Positions 1-8,114 of a stretch of 28,367 bases of DNA are shown here, in pieces. Both the position numbers and the translations under genes were made by a program. Location of the stretch: contig RQAP01000011.1 of the NCBI GenBank assembly GCA_008671135.1, positions 1-28,367 of the forward strand, read 5' to 3'. This stretch comes from Collinsella aerofaciens. Its GTDB lineage: Bacteria; Actinomycetota; Coriobacteriia; Coriobacteriales; Coriobacteriaceae. Position 1 is the first letter of the stretch. The number at the start of each line of letters is the position of its first letter. The notes beneath the pieces were generated by a model. That model saw only the letters and a list, made by a program, of their open reading frames with translations. It did no database searches and had not been told where the DNA came from.

Positions 1-277
1 GGACGGCCGAAGAGGCGTCAGCAGGTCAGTGGGTCATCGTCCCGGCATTCAGCATCAGGGTAGCGCTGCGACGCGGAAATCGCGCGCCGTTGCCGCGCCC
101 CGCAGTGCCCGCTTCCCCCGAGAACAATTATCAGTGCAGGTCACAGACTTGTGCTCTGTTGGTGTGGTCGGGGATTCGGTAAAAGTCTACTCACTTAGTT
201 TTGCGTGATGAATATTGTCCGCAACGAGACCCCAGACGGGGTGATTCCATCGCAAATTCCGGTGACCGGGCAGCTAA
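1..277. other. Left-edge intergenic region, no gene recognised
   Basis: I see no recognisable protein in this stretch. One rightward frame is open from the edge to about 208, but its translation looks like no family and has no start inside the window, so I do not call it. A hairpin ACCCC-GTCT-GGGGT (leftward strand, about 233-246) lies 3' of the leftward flippase gene and could help end that transcript, but it lacks a T-tract. The leftward strand also has a TGATAAT-like -10 box near 127-134 that could serve a gene lying off the left edge. Confidence 0.4.
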
Positions 278-1858
278 TTAGGCGCCGTATGGGTTGCGGT
301 CGCGTTCGATGCGTTGGCGGATGCGGCGGTACTCGATTATCAGCAGCACCAGGAGTAGGGCCATGATGGCTAGGTAGCTCACTACAGCGCCCATCAGACC
401 CAGCAGCTTAATCAGGATCACCGGCAGCACCACGCTTACGGCGAAGCAGATCAGGTAGATCTTGGTGACGTCTCTAGCGTGGCGTAGCACCGTGATGATG
501 GCGTAGATAAAGTCGATGGCCGCGGTGACGCCGCCGGCGACGACCATCAGCAGCGCCAGCGTACGGTAGCGCTCAAAGCTGAGGCCGTACATAAAGCTCA
601 TGAGGGGAATACCGGGACCTGCCATAAATGCGGCGCACATGCCGGTGATGACCACGATCAGCGCCATAACGGCAACAATAATCAGGTCAAAGCGACGACG
701 CTTGCGAGGATTAGCCCAAATGTTCGACAAGCGCAGGAGCTGCGGTTTATAGATAAATCCAATGCTCAGCAAAATAGCCTGCGCAGGAAAGAACAGGGCA
801 TTAAAGTACAGCTGATATTTGTATGCCAGCGTGCCTTCCATCACAAACTTGGGCATGCTCTCGATAAGGTTGAACAGGAACAGTGCACCAAAGAGCGGGG
901 CGCACTGGACAAACAGGTGGCCGACCTCGCGCAGGCTCACGCGGCGCGATTTTTCGGTCTCGAGCAGGGCGAGCGGCGCGGTGACCAGCACGAGCGAGGC
1001 GATCGCGGTGACACCCATGTCCATGGCCGCGATGGGCATGCTGCGCGTGAGGAACAGCGCCACGCTGAAGACCGCGATGACGCCGACGGAGCGTAGCGTT
1101 TGGCTCATTCCAGCCAAGTAGAGTTTGTCGGCCTGCTGCAGGCGGCCTTCGTACACGTCGGCGACGCCGTCGATGACCTTATACAGGTAGACGCCCAGGC
1201 CGATCGTCGCCATCTGCGCGTCATAGCCGCGGGCGCTGCTATACATGAGGCCGCAGCCTAGGGCGAGCGCTCCGCAGATCCAACGATTGAGCTGGTAGGA
1301 GGCGAAGGACGTCTTTTCGTCGATGTCCGAGACCTGGAAATTGCGCACGCCGTAGTTGCACGCGATCATGATGAGCGTGCCGGTGACAAAGGCGATGGAG
1401 AACTTGCCGGCTTCTTCGGCGACCACGAGCTGTGTGGACACGATGGTGAGCAGCGGAAACGCCAAGCCCCACACGGCGGTGCCGAGAGCGTTCCAAAGGT
1501 AATCGCGGCGGGTGGCGTGCTCCTCGTATTCCGCTTCCTGCATGGAGAACCCGCCGCCGTAGACGGCGCCGAGCAGACGGTTCCACCAAGCGTTGACCAT
1601 GCGGCGGACGGGGCCGGGCTCCCGATCGCGTTCGCGCCGGCGACGTGTGGCTTGGCTGCTATCGGGCCCGCCGGCGTTGCGCTGACTCAGCTCTTGGATG
1701 CGTGCGAGTTCCTCGGCAGTGTGCGAGGCAGGGAAGAGGCCGTTCTCGATGCGGCCGCCCTGGGCCTTCGCGGCGCCGTCCTTCGATGCAGCGGGGTTGG
1801 AGGTGCCGTTGCGGCGGGCGATGGCGCGGCGAATGCTATCGAGGGGCGTGATACTCAA
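278..1858 (-). CDS. Polysaccharide flippase-type membrane protein (PST/MOP superfamily)
   Basis: This 526-residue protein is predicted to move lipid-linked sugar precursors of a capsule or cell-wall polysaccharide across the membrane. Residues 1 to about 117 are hydrophilic, low-complexity and rich in Ala and Arg. From about residue 120 to 515 there are 12 or so hydrophobic segments, followed by a basic tail. A segment near residues 169-190 (GVRNFQVSDIDEK) resembles the loop of bacterial oligosaccharide flippases. The start is a TTG codon (plus-strand 1856-1858) with AAAGGA about 7 nt upstream on the coding strand; no ATG gives a better fit. It is divergent from the lactate permease, and no other glycan gene is adjacent. 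The family is supported by topology and weak motif similarity only, so the substrate is unknown. Confidence 0.75.
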   Translation of the reverse strand: MSITPLDSIRRAIARRNGTSNPAASKDGAAKAQGGRIENGLFPASHTAEELARIQELSQRNAGGPDSSQATRRRRERDREPGPVRRMVNAWWNRLLGAVYGGGFSMQEAEYEEHATRRDYLWNALGTAVWGLAFPLLTIVSTQLVVAEEAGKFSIAFVTGTLIMIACNYGVRNFQVSDIDEKTSFASYQLNRWICGALALGCGLMYSSARGYDAQMATIGLGVYLYKVIDGVADVYEGRLQQADKLYLAGMSQTLRSVGVIAVFSVALFLTRSMPIAAMDMGVTAIASLVLVTAPLALLETEKSRRVSLREVGHLFVQCAPLFGALFLFNLIESMPKFVMEGTLAYKYQLYFNALFFPAQAILLSIGFIYKPQLLRLSNIWANPRKRRRFDLIIVAVMALIVVITGMCAAFMAGPGIPLMSFMYGLSFERYRTLALLMVVAGGVTAAIDFIYAIITVLRHARDVTKIYLICFAVSVVLPVILIKLLGLMGAVVSYLAIMALLLVLLIIEYRRIRQRIERDRNPYGA

Positions 1859-1917
1859 AGCGGAGTCCTTTCTATTGCTGCGCTTTAGTATAGACGCGAC
1901 GGTGTTCGCTCGTGTTT

Positions 1918-1934
1918 TTGAACGGATTGTTCAA
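1918..1934. promoter_or_regulatory. Perfect dyad TTGAAC-N5-GTTCAA in divergent promoter region
   Basis: A 17-bp dyad, TTGAACGGATTGTTCAA, lies between the divergent flippase and lactate permease genes. On the leftward strand TATACT (plus-strand about 1891-1896) could be a -10 box for the flippase, so the dyad would sit near its -35 region. The spacing suits a dimeric repressor. No regulator gene is adjacent, so which protein would bind is unknown. Confidence 0.35.
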
Positions 1935-2038
1935 TAATTTCGGCGGGCGGCTGTAATTTGTCGGTAAACGTGCGGTATCCTGTTGAAGTTTTGTGACACC
2001 CCCGATGCCGCCCACGCGGTACCAAGGAGCTTCTACCT

Positions 2039-3610
2039 ATGGACGTCGCCGCATTCTTACTGGCTCTTGTGCCGATTATTTGGCTGGTCGTGATGCTGCT
2101 GTGCTTTAAATGGCCAGCTTGGAAGGCCGCTATCGGATCGTTTGTCCTTTCGTGCTTGCTTGCCTTCGCATGGTGGCACCTGCCGGCAGCGCAGATCGCG
2201 ACCGCCTCGCTCGAAGGTTTTTTGATGGCTCTGTGGCCCATCGTCCTGGTGATCATCGCCGCGGTGTTCACGTATAACCTGTGCGTTCGTACGGGCGCCA
2301 TGGACGTGATCGGCAGCATGATCACCTCCATCAGCAGCGACCGCCGTCTGCTGGCGCTGCTCGTGGCTTGGTGCTTCGGTGGCTTTATGGAGGGCATGGC
2401 CGGCTTCGGTACCGCTGTCGCCATTCCCGCCGGCATGCTCGCGGGCCTGGGCTTTGAGGCCGTGCCTGCCGTGCTCATCTGCCTGCTGGCCAACGGCGTG
2501 CCCATGCCCTACGGCTCCATCGGCATCCCCACGGTGTCCGTTGCCGACCTGGTGGGTTTGGATTCCCTTCACCTAGCGACCGTTCAGCTGGTGCAGCTCG
2601 CGCCGTTCTTTGTGGTGATGCCGCTATTTATTGTGCTGGTTGCGGGCCGTGTTGCCGATGACCAGGGCAATGCCGCGAGTGTGGGCGAGCGTCTGCACGG
2701 TGTTGCCGGCGTGGCGTTGCTCTCCGGCGTGTCGTTTGTCGGCGCGGCTCTGGTCGTTGCCATGTTTGTGGGCCCCGAGCTGGCCGTGGTCGTAGGATCC
2801 ATCGTTTCGCTCGCGCTGACAGCTGCGCTTGCCATGCGTGCCGAGAAGTCGGGGCGTCTGGACGCACGCTTTCACATGAATATCGAGGCGGGGGAGAAGC
2901 TCACCGTTAAGTCGGCGCTTTCGGCCTGGTCGTGCTTCATCCTGATCTTTGTGTTGCTGCTGGGCACGTCTAACCTGGTGCCCGCTGTACATGCCGCGCT
3001 CGCGCCGTTTGCGAGCCACGTGCAGGTGTATTGCGGTGAGAATCCCGGTACGCTTACGTTTTCGTGGATCAACACGCCGGGCGTCTGGATTTTCCTGGCG
3101 GCGTTTGCCGGCGGTGCCATTCAGGGTGCTTCGCCACGCATGATGGGCGAGGTGCTGGCCGCGACTGTGAAGCAGATGATGCCGACGGTGATCACGATGC
3201 TTTCGGTGCTGGGCTGTGCCAAGGTGATGGGCTATGCGGGCATGATCTCTTCGATCAGCACGTTCTGCATCGCCGTCGCCGGTGGGCTGTACCCGATTCT
3301 GGCTCCGTGGATCGGCGCAGTCGGTGCGTTTGTGACCGGCTCGGGCACGTCCTCGGGCATGCTGTTTGGCCCCATTCAGAGCCAGGCTGCCACTGCGCTG
3401 GGTGTGAGCGACTACTGGATGGTCGCGTTGAACGCCCTGGGCGTCGCCGCCGGTAAGATGATCTCGCCGCAGACCCTCGCCATTGGTCTTGCCGCCGTGC
3501 TCGTGCGCGGTAAGGATGCCGAACTCCTGGGCGCCGTCCTGCCCTACGCCGCCGGCATGCTGGTCCTGATGAGCGCCATAGCCATGCTCGGCCAAGGCCT
3601 GCCGCTGTAG
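2039..3610 (+). CDS. lldP: L-lactate permease family transporter
   Basis: This 523-residue protein is a polytopic permease that takes up lactate (possibly glycolate) with protons. Hydrophobic segments run the whole length. The stretch around residues 115-165 (GGFMEGMAGFGTAVAIP, then LLANGVPMPYGSIGIP) matches the signature loops of the LctP/LldP family, and the length is close to that of known members. The ATG at 2039 is preceded by AAGGAG about 10 nt upstream. The next gene downstream is PEP carboxykinase, which fits growth on C3 acids. The stop codon is followed at once by a perfect 19-bp inverted repeat that could end the transcript. The family call is firm; substrate specificity is inferred. 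Confidence 0.92.
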   Translation: MDVAAFLLALVPIIWLVVMLLCFKWPAWKAAIGSFVLSCLLAFAWWHLPAAQIATASLEGFLMALWPIVLVIIAAVFTYNLCVRTGAMDVIGSMITSISSDRRLLALLVAWCFGGFMEGMAGFGTAVAIPAGMLAGLGFEAVPAVLICLLANGVPMPYGSIGIPTVSVADLVGLDSLHLATVQLVQLAPFFVVMPLFIVLVAGRVADDQGNAASVGERLHGVAGVALLSGVSFVGAALVVAMFVGPELAVVVGSIVSLALTAALAMRAEKSGRLDARFHMNIEAGEKLTVKSALSAWSCFILIFVLLLGTSNLVPAVHAALAPFASHVQVYCGENPGTLTFSWINTPGVWIFLAAFAGGAIQGASPRMMGEVLAATVKQMMPTVITMLSVLGCAKVMGYAGMISSISTFCIAVAGGLYPILAPWIGAVGAFVTGSGTSSGMLFGPIQSQAATALGVSDYWMVALNALGVAAGKMISPQTLAIGLAAVLVRGKDAELLGAVLPYAAGMLVLMSAIAMLGQGLPL

Positions 3611-3611
3611 T

Positions 3612-3667
3612 CGGCACTTAGGGACGTTCCTTATGTGCCGGCACTTTGGGAACGTCCCTAAGTGCCG
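3612..3667. repeat. Family-2 repeat, perfect 19-bp inverted repeat
   Basis: CGGCACTTAGGGACGTTCC at 3612-3630 is exactly complementary to 3649-3667, with an 18-nt loop that itself contains the palindrome GTGCCGGCAC. It begins 2 nt after the permease stop codon, so it may act as a terminator. A related copy lies at 16373-16422. Confidence 0.85.
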
Positions 3668-3673
3668 GCATCC

Positions 3674-3713
3674 GGGGACACTCCTTGAATGTTGTCTGTT
3701 CAAGAGTGTCCCC
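3674..3713. repeat. Family-2 repeat, second hairpin
   Basis: GGGGACACTCCTTGAA (3674-3689) pairs with TTCAAGAGTGTCCCC (3699-3713) with one bulged C. The element directly follows the first hairpin. The GAGTGTCCC arm recurs near 23274. Confidence 0.8.
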
Positions 3714-3718
3714 AATGA

Positions 3719-3749
3719 CTAGTCGTTTAAAAGCGTCCCTAACGACTAG
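3719..3749. repeat. Family-2 repeat, third hairpin
   Basis: CTAGTCGTT (3719-3727) pairs perfectly with AACGACTAG (3741-3749) around a 13-nt loop. The same module (GACTAGTCGTTTAA followed by CGTCCC and a second GACTA) recurs at about 23287-23320. Confidence 0.8.
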
Positions 3750-3798
3750 GCCGCTTGCCTGCGATTTTTGACCGTTGGGCGGGCGCTTCGCCGTTGCC

Positions 3799-3814
3799 GC
3801 AAAAACGTTTTTGC
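3799..3814. promoter_or_regulatory. 16-bp perfect palindrome GCAAAAACGTTTTTGC, operator-like
   Basis: A perfect palindrome with a central CG lies about 75-90 nt upstream of the pckA start. Central-CpG palindromes of this size are typical of LacI/GalR-family (including catabolite control) operators, but it does not match the usual cre consensus at its ends. Binding by such a regulator is inference. Confidence 0.4.
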
Positions 3815-3831
3815 ATATCGGGTACAACGGG

Positions 3832-3847
3832 CTTTACGTGAGTAAAG
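3832..3847. promoter_or_regulatory. Inverted repeat CTTTAC-GTGA-GTAAAG in pckA leader
   Basis: Two 6-bp arms flank a 4-nt centre, about 42 nt upstream of the pckA start. It could be a second operator or a small hairpin in the leader RNA. Confidence 0.3.
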
Positions 3848-3888
3848 TGCGCGCCGCGTCCACGTGTCGCGCTTTTAAAGGAGGCCCC

Positions 3889-5559
3889 ATGCCTGGTGTT
3901 ACCCCTGCAGAAGTTCTGTCCAACTTTGGTATTGCGCTGGTCGAAGATCCCGCCGAGAATCAGCCCCGTCTGCTGGTCGATCTATCCGCCGCGGAGCTCG
4001 TCGAGCACGCCATCCGCCGCGAAGAAGGCCGCATGGCATCCAACGGCGCGCTGGTGATCGAGACGGGGGAGCGCACTGGTCGTTCCCCCAATGACCGCTT
4101 TATCGTTGACACCCCCGATGTTCACGACAAGATTGCCTGGGGTGCCGTCAACCGCCCGCTTTCTGCCGAGAGCTACGAGGCCATCAAGGCCGGTATCGTC
4201 AACTACCTCAACGAGCGCGATGTGTTCGTCACTCGCGGTATGGCCGGTGCCGATCGCAACCATACGCGTCGCCTGCTTGTCGCCTGCGAGCGTGCCAGCC
4301 AAGCGCTCTTTATTAAGCAGATGCTCGCCCGCCCGCTTGCCCGTGAAATCGCACGCACCGGCGAGCCGGACTTCTGCGTGCTCGCCGCTCCCGGCTACCA
4401 GTGCGATCCCGCCATTAAGGGCCTCAACTCCAGCGCCGCCGTGGTCATCAACTTCCAGGAGCGCGTGATTTTGGTTGCCGGCACCGGTTACTCCGGCGAA
4501 ATCAAAAAGTCCATCTTCAGCGTCATGAATTACCTGCTGCCCGTCGAGGACGACGTGCTACCCATGCACTGCTCGGCCAGCATGGATCCCGTCACGCACG
4601 AGACCGCCGTGTTCTTTGGCCTTTCGGGCACGGGCAAGACCACGCTTTCGGCCAACCCCACGCGGCTGCTGATCGGCGACGACGAGCACGGTTGGTCCGA
4701 CATGGGCATCTTCAACATCGAAGGTGGCTGCTACGCCAAATGCGAGGGCCTGGACGCGTTCCACGAGCCCGAGATCTTCAACGCTGTCCGCTTTGGCGCG
4801 ATCTGCGAAAACGTGGTGCTCGACGAGAACCGCAAGCCCAACTACGACGACATCTCGATCACGCACAACACGCGCGTGGCATACCCTGTGGAGCACATTC
4901 CCAACGCGTGGACCAAGGGCATGGGCACCACTCCAAGCGTCGTGCTCTTCCTGACCTGCGATGCCTTTGGCGTGCTGCCGCCCATCTCGCGCCTGACGGC
5001 CGACGCCGCCATGTATCACTTTGTGACGGGCTTTACGGCCAAGATCCCCGGCACCGAGGTCGGCGTCACCGAGCCCACGCCCACGTTCTCTTCGCTGTTT
5101 GGCGAGCCGTTTATGCCGCTCGACCCCATGGTCTATGCCAAGATGCTCGGTGAGCGCATCGCCGACGGCCGCACGCGTGTGTACCTGGTCAACACCGGCT
5201 GGATCGGCGGCGGCTACGGCGTGGGTCATCGCATCGAGCTTGCCTACACGCGCGCCCTGGTGGCCCGCGCCCTCGACGGTACCATCGAGGACAGCGAGTT
5301 CGTGCACGACGACATCTTTAACGTCGACATTCCCACCACGTGCCACGGCGTACCCGACGGCATCCTGGTGCCGCGCCAGTATTGGCAGAGCACCGCTCGC
5401 TACGACGAGGCCGCGCACAACTTGGCCGTGATGTTCGAGGAGAACTTCGAGAAGAAGTACTCGCACCTGCCCGAGTCCGTCAAAGCCGCCGGCCCGCACG
5501 CCCAGGTGTCCGCCGAGGCCCGTCATCACGGCCGCGGCCTGCTGGGACTCCGCCACTAG
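3889..5559 (+). CDS. pckA: Phosphoenolpyruvate carboxykinase (ATP)
   Basis: This 556-residue enzyme interconverts oxaloacetate plus ATP with PEP, CO2 and ADP in the cytoplasm. In anaerobes it may run in the PEP-carboxylating direction. The ATP-dependent class is shown by GLSGTGKTTLSANP at about residues 244-257 (P-loop), LIGDDEHGWSD just after it (metal-binding kinase-2 motif), and NTGWIGGGYGVGHRI near residue 430. The ATG at 3889 is chosen because AAAGGAGG lies immediately upstream. An in-frame ATG at 3775 would add 38 residues that are not family-like and would run through the operator-like palindromes. It follows the lactate permease but is separated from it by about 280 nt of repeats and palindromes, so it likely has its own promoter. 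Confidence 0.97.
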   Translation: MPGVTPAEVLSNFGIALVEDPAENQPRLLVDLSAAELVEHAIRREEGRMASNGALVIETGERTGRSPNDRFIVDTPDVHDKIAWGAVNRPLSAESYEAIKAGIVNYLNERDVFVTRGMAGADRNHTRRLLVACERASQALFIKQMLARPLAREIARTGEPDFCVLAAPGYQCDPAIKGLNSSAAVVINFQERVILVAGTGYSGEIKKSIFSVMNYLLPVEDDVLPMHCSASMDPVTHETAVFFGLSGTGKTTLSANPTRLLIGDDEHGWSDMGIFNIEGGCYAKCEGLDAFHEPEIFNAVRFGAICENVVLDENRKPNYDDISITHNTRVAYPVEHIPNAWTKGMGTTPSVVLFLTCDAFGVLPPISRLTADAAMYHFVTGFTAKIPGTEVGVTEPTPTFSSLFGEPFMPLDPMVYAKMLGERIADGRTRVYLVNTGWIGGGYGVGHRIELAYTRALVARALDGTIEDSEFVHDDIFNVDIPTTCHGVPDGILVPRQYWQSTARYDEAAHNLAVMFEENFEKKYSHLPESVKAAGPHAQVSAEARHHGRGLLGLRH

Positions 5560-5578
5560 CTTCGCCGTGAGTCCATAT

Positions 5579-5615
5579 CCACCACAAAGGGGACAGGCAC
5601 CTTTGTGGTGGTTTT
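5579..5615. repeat. Family-1 hairpin repeat, copy A (terminator-like)
   Basis: CCACCACAAAGG and CCTTTGTGGTGG form a perfect 12-bp stem around the loop GGACAGGCA, followed by TTTT. It sits 20 nt after the pckA stop and probably ends its transcript. Its T-tract runs directly into the -35 box of the next promoter. The loop is in the opposite orientation to copies B, D, E and F. Confidence 0.9.
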
Positions 5616-5642
5616 GCTCGTGTGGATGACTCGGGTTACAAT
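5614..5642 (+). promoter_or_regulatory. Promoter for the B3/B4-domain gene
   Basis: TTGCTC (5614-5619) and TACAAT (5637-5642) are spaced by 17 nt, close to the housekeeping sigma consensus. Transcription would start near 5650, giving a leader of about 137 nt. Confidence 0.65.
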
Positions 5643-5730
5643 ACGCCTGACATATCGTTCCCTTCTCCGGATGGGGACAGCGCAAGCGTTCTTGTGACGG
5701 CACCGTAGGACTTTGAAGGTGGCCGTTGTA

Positions 5731-5766
5731 AGGGCGCTTTTTGTTTAGGCGCCCTCACTCGGGCGC
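5731..5766 (+). promoter_or_regulatory. Mutually exclusive hairpins in leader, switch-like
   Basis: AGGGCGC (5731-5737) can pair with GCGCCCT (5749-5755). The same central GCGCCC (5749-5754) can instead pair with GGGCGC (5761-5766), 9 nt before the ribosome binding site. The two hairpins cannot form together. This is the layout expected of a translational attenuator or riboswitch expression platform. I do not recognise a known riboswitch class in the upstream part (5650-5730). Confidence 0.4.
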
Positions 5767-5786
5767 GCACAATGAAGGGAGAGCGT

Positions 5787-6506
5787 ATGAAGAGCTTTAT
5801 TGCCGAGGATTCATTCTGGGAGCTGTTTCCGCAGGCAGCGGTCGGTGTTGTGGTCGTGGAGGGCATGAAGCCCACGGCTCAGATTCCTCAAGAGGACGTG
5901 GATGCGATTGCGGCGTTGCTCGACCGCGCCAATATCGATGCGGAGCGTCATCTGACCAGCGACACTATCAGCGAGAACGCACCGGTCAGGGCATGGCGCG
6001 AGGCCTATCGTCTGTTCAAGACCAAGAAAGGCGCGCGCTGCTCGATCGAGAACTTGCTCAAACGCGTGCTCAAAGGCAAGCCGGTGGGCCACATTACGCC
6101 CGTGGTGGATATTTACAACACGGTGTCGCTGACCTACGCGCTGCCCGTGGGAGGCGAGGATCTGCATGCGATCGAGGGGGACCTTCGCCTGAAGGTGACC
6201 GACGGTGGCGATGCGTTCTTGCCGCTTGGCGAGGAGACGGACGATCCGACGCTGCCCAGCGAGCTCGCCTACATCGATGATGCGGGCGCTGTGTGCCGCT
6301 GCTGGAACTGGCGCGACGGCGTTCGCACGGCGCTGTCCGATGATTCGGCCGATGCGTTCCTAGCGATTGAGTGCGTGGAGCCCGAGCGGATGGGGGATTG
6401 CCAGGCTGCGATCGATCGCTTAGCCGAGCTGCTTGAGCGCTATCTGGGAGCGACGGTTGTCATTAAGACGCTTGTGACCCGCGACAATCCTTGCGTGGAG
6501 CTGTAG
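5787..6506 (+). CDS. B3/B4 tRNA-binding-domain protein
   Basis: This 239-residue protein resembles the stand-alone B3/B4 domain, which in phenylalanyl-tRNA synthetase beta subunit does editing. Family-like stretches are the arrangement WREAYRLFKTKKGARCSIENLLKRVLKG (about residues 70-97), then PVVDIYNTVSLTYALPVGGEDL and a C-terminal strand-rich part with CVEPER. The biological role of these free-standing proteins is mostly unknown; trans-editing of mischarged tRNA is a reasonable guess only. The ATG at 5787 is preferred to the one at 5772 because AAGGGAG lies 5 nt before it. The gene has its own promoter and a leader with competing hairpins, and is followed by a family-1 hairpin. Confidence 0.85.
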   Translation: MKSFIAEDSFWELFPQAAVGVVVVEGMKPTAQIPQEDVDAIAALLDRANIDAERHLTSDTISENAPVRAWREAYRLFKTKKGARCSIENLLKRVLKGKPVGHITPVVDIYNTVSLTYALPVGGEDLHAIEGDLRLKVTDGGDAFLPLGEETDDPTLPSELAYIDDAGAVCRCWNWRDGVRTALSDDSADAFLAIECVEPERMGDCQAAIDRLAELLERYLGATVVIKTLVTRDNPCVEL

Positions 6507-6535
6507 CGGCGCCTAGAACCTATTGATGCCCCAAA

Positions 6536-6573
6536 CCACCACAAAGGTGCCTGTCCCCTTTGTGGTGGTTTTT
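6536..6573. repeat. Family-1 hairpin repeat, copy B (terminator-like)
   Basis: The same 12-bp stem, with loop TGCCTGTCC and five T residues after it, plus AAA/TTT extending the stem. It lies 30 nt after the B3/B4 gene stop and ahead of the MarR gene. Confidence 0.9.
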
Positions 6574-6676
6574 ATGTTGATGGGTTAACAAATGGGGTAT
6601 TTGGGTACGGGTGTCGCCTTATGCGACTAAGATGTTTACCCGTTAGCATTATGCAAGCGAAAGGCGGTCGTCTCCC

Positions 6677-7126
6677 ATGCAGCAGAGCGACGAGACACGT
6701 TTCGAGGACTTTGTCGGACTGATCAGCGGTCTCTACAAGGAGATCCAGCGCATTAAGACGTCTGAGGGCGCAAGGCTGGGCCTCAAGGGCTCCGACGTTA
6801 TGTGCCTGTACTATCTTGAGCGCAGCAAGGACGGCCTGACTGGTGCCGACCTGGCTCGCATGGCAGGCGTGACCCGCGCCGCCGTCTCGCGTACGCTCGC
6901 GCATCTGGAGGAGGGCGGCTACGTCGAAGTCGATGATTCGGGCGATGCCGCCGTTAAGTATCGTGCTCCGGTTCGCCTGACCGCTCTGGGCGGCGAGAGC
7001 ATGAGCGAGGCGGACCGCATCATTCGCGAGGTGCTCGATACCACCGGTAAGGCTATGGGTGTGGAGCAGCGCGAGCAGATGTATGCATCGCTGCGTACGA
7101 TTCTCGACACCCTGCGCGAGATCTAA
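6677..7126 (+). CDS. MarR-family transcriptional regulator
   Basis: This 149-residue protein is a winged helix-turn-helix DNA-binding dimer of MarR type. The segment LTGADLARMAGVTRAAVSRTLAHLEEGGYVEV (about residues 53-84) is the recognition helix and start of the wing, followed by YRAPVRLTALGGESMSEADRI as in family members. Short helices at both ends would form the dimer interface. It starts at ATG 6677; the upstream GAAAGGCGG is a modest ribosome binding site. It lies alone between the B3/B4 gene and the DegV gene, so its target is not evident. The 100 nt upstream contain no dyad I can confidently call an operator. Confidence 0.92.
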   Translation: MQQSDETRFEDFVGLISGLYKEIQRIKTSEGARLGLKGSDVMCLYYLERSKDGLTGADLARMAGVTRAAVSRTLAHLEEGGYVEVDDSGDAAVKYRAPVRLTALGGESMSEADRIIREVLDTTGKAMGVEQREQMYASLRTILDTLREI

Positions 7127-7245
7127 GGCCGCCAAGGCATTTGCTTCCCATTAACAACTGCATAGTCCCGTTTCAGCGCGTATACCGTGCCGGGGCATTG
7201 CTGTCAAAATTCCCCGCGCGAGCTCCGCGCAAGAAAGGATTTGTT

Positions 7246-8100
7246 ATGTCCATTCGTATTATTACCGATTCCGCAAGCGATATGTCGCCGGCGGAGCACC
7301 CCGCTCTGCGTGTTTTGCCGCTGTCCGTCACCTTTGGCACCGATGTGTATATGGATGGCGTCGACATCGATCATCAGCGCTTTTACGAGATGCTCGTGGA
7401 GCGCGATGAGCTGCCCAAGACCGGCCAGGTCAACCCGTACGCGTTTTCGCAGGCGATTGCCGAGGCACGTGAGGCCGGCGACGAGGCAGTGATTATTACC
7501 GTGGGCGCCAAGCTTTCGGGCACCAATCAGAGTGCCCGTACCGCACTTGCCGAGGCGCCGGGCGGCGACGTGTTCGTGGTGGACAGCAATAACGTCACCC
7601 TGGGCGAGCGTGTCCTGGTCGAGTATGCGTTGCGCTTGGTGGACGAGGGCCGTAGTGCGGCCCAGATCGCGGCGGCCGTCGAGGCAGTCCGTGACCGCGT
7701 GGTGGTTATCGGTCTGCTTGAGACGCTGGAGTACTTGGTGCGCGGCGGTCGCCTGTCTGCTGCGGCCGGCGCTGTGGGCACGTTGCTCAACGTAAAGCCC
7801 GTTGTGGCCGCCGAGGACGGCCTGATCGTGCAGCTGGGCAAGGCGCGCGGTTCCAAGAACGGTCGTAACCTGCTCAACCAGAAGGTAGAAAAGGCGGGCG
7901 GCGTCGACTTTTCCATGCCGCTGGCGCTGGGCTATACAGGCCTTTCGGACGCCGTGCTCAAGAAATATATCGAGGACAGCGCGGCACTGTGGGCCGGTCA
8001 CACCGAGGGCGAGCTGTCCATCCACACCATTGGCGCCACCATCGGCACCCACGTGGGCCCCGGCGCCGTAGCCGTAGCCTTCTTCCGCCCCGCCAACTAG
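7246..8100 (+). CDS. DegV-family fatty-acid-binding protein
   Basis: This 284-residue cytoplasmic protein belongs to the DegV/FakB fold, which holds a fatty acid and, in FakB members, presents it to a kinase for phospholipid synthesis. The N-terminus MSIRIITDSASDMSP is the typical start, followed by FYEMLVERDELPKTGQVNP, then VGAKLSGTNQSARTA and YLVRGGRLSAAAGAVGTLLNVKPVV, all family signature blocks. The ATG at 7246 follows GAAAGGA and matches the family N-terminus; an in-frame start at 7141 would add 35 unrelated residues. No FakA kinase is in the window, so a FakB role is not proven. A family-1 hairpin follows the stop. Confidence 0.95.
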   Translation: MSIRIITDSASDMSPAEHPALRVLPLSVTFGTDVYMDGVDIDHQRFYEMLVERDELPKTGQVNPYAFSQAIAEAREAGDEAVIITVGAKLSGTNQSARTALAEAPGGDVFVVDSNNVTLGERVLVEYALRLVDEGRSAAQIAAAVEAVRDRVVVIGLLETLEYLVRGGRLSAAAGAVGTLLNVKPVVAAEDGLIVQLGKARGSKNGRNLLNQKVEKAGGVDFSMPLALGYTGLSDAVLKKYIEDSAALWAGHTEGELSIHTIGATIGTHVGPGAVAVAFFRPAN

Positions 8101-8114
8101 CTTTCCGGTCAAAA

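Noticed and set aside
5650..5730. T-box riboswitch in front of the B3/B4 gene
   Set aside because: The segment GAAGGTGGCC resembles part of the T-box, but the conserved GGTACCGCG-type core is absent and the leader is too short for a full T-box.
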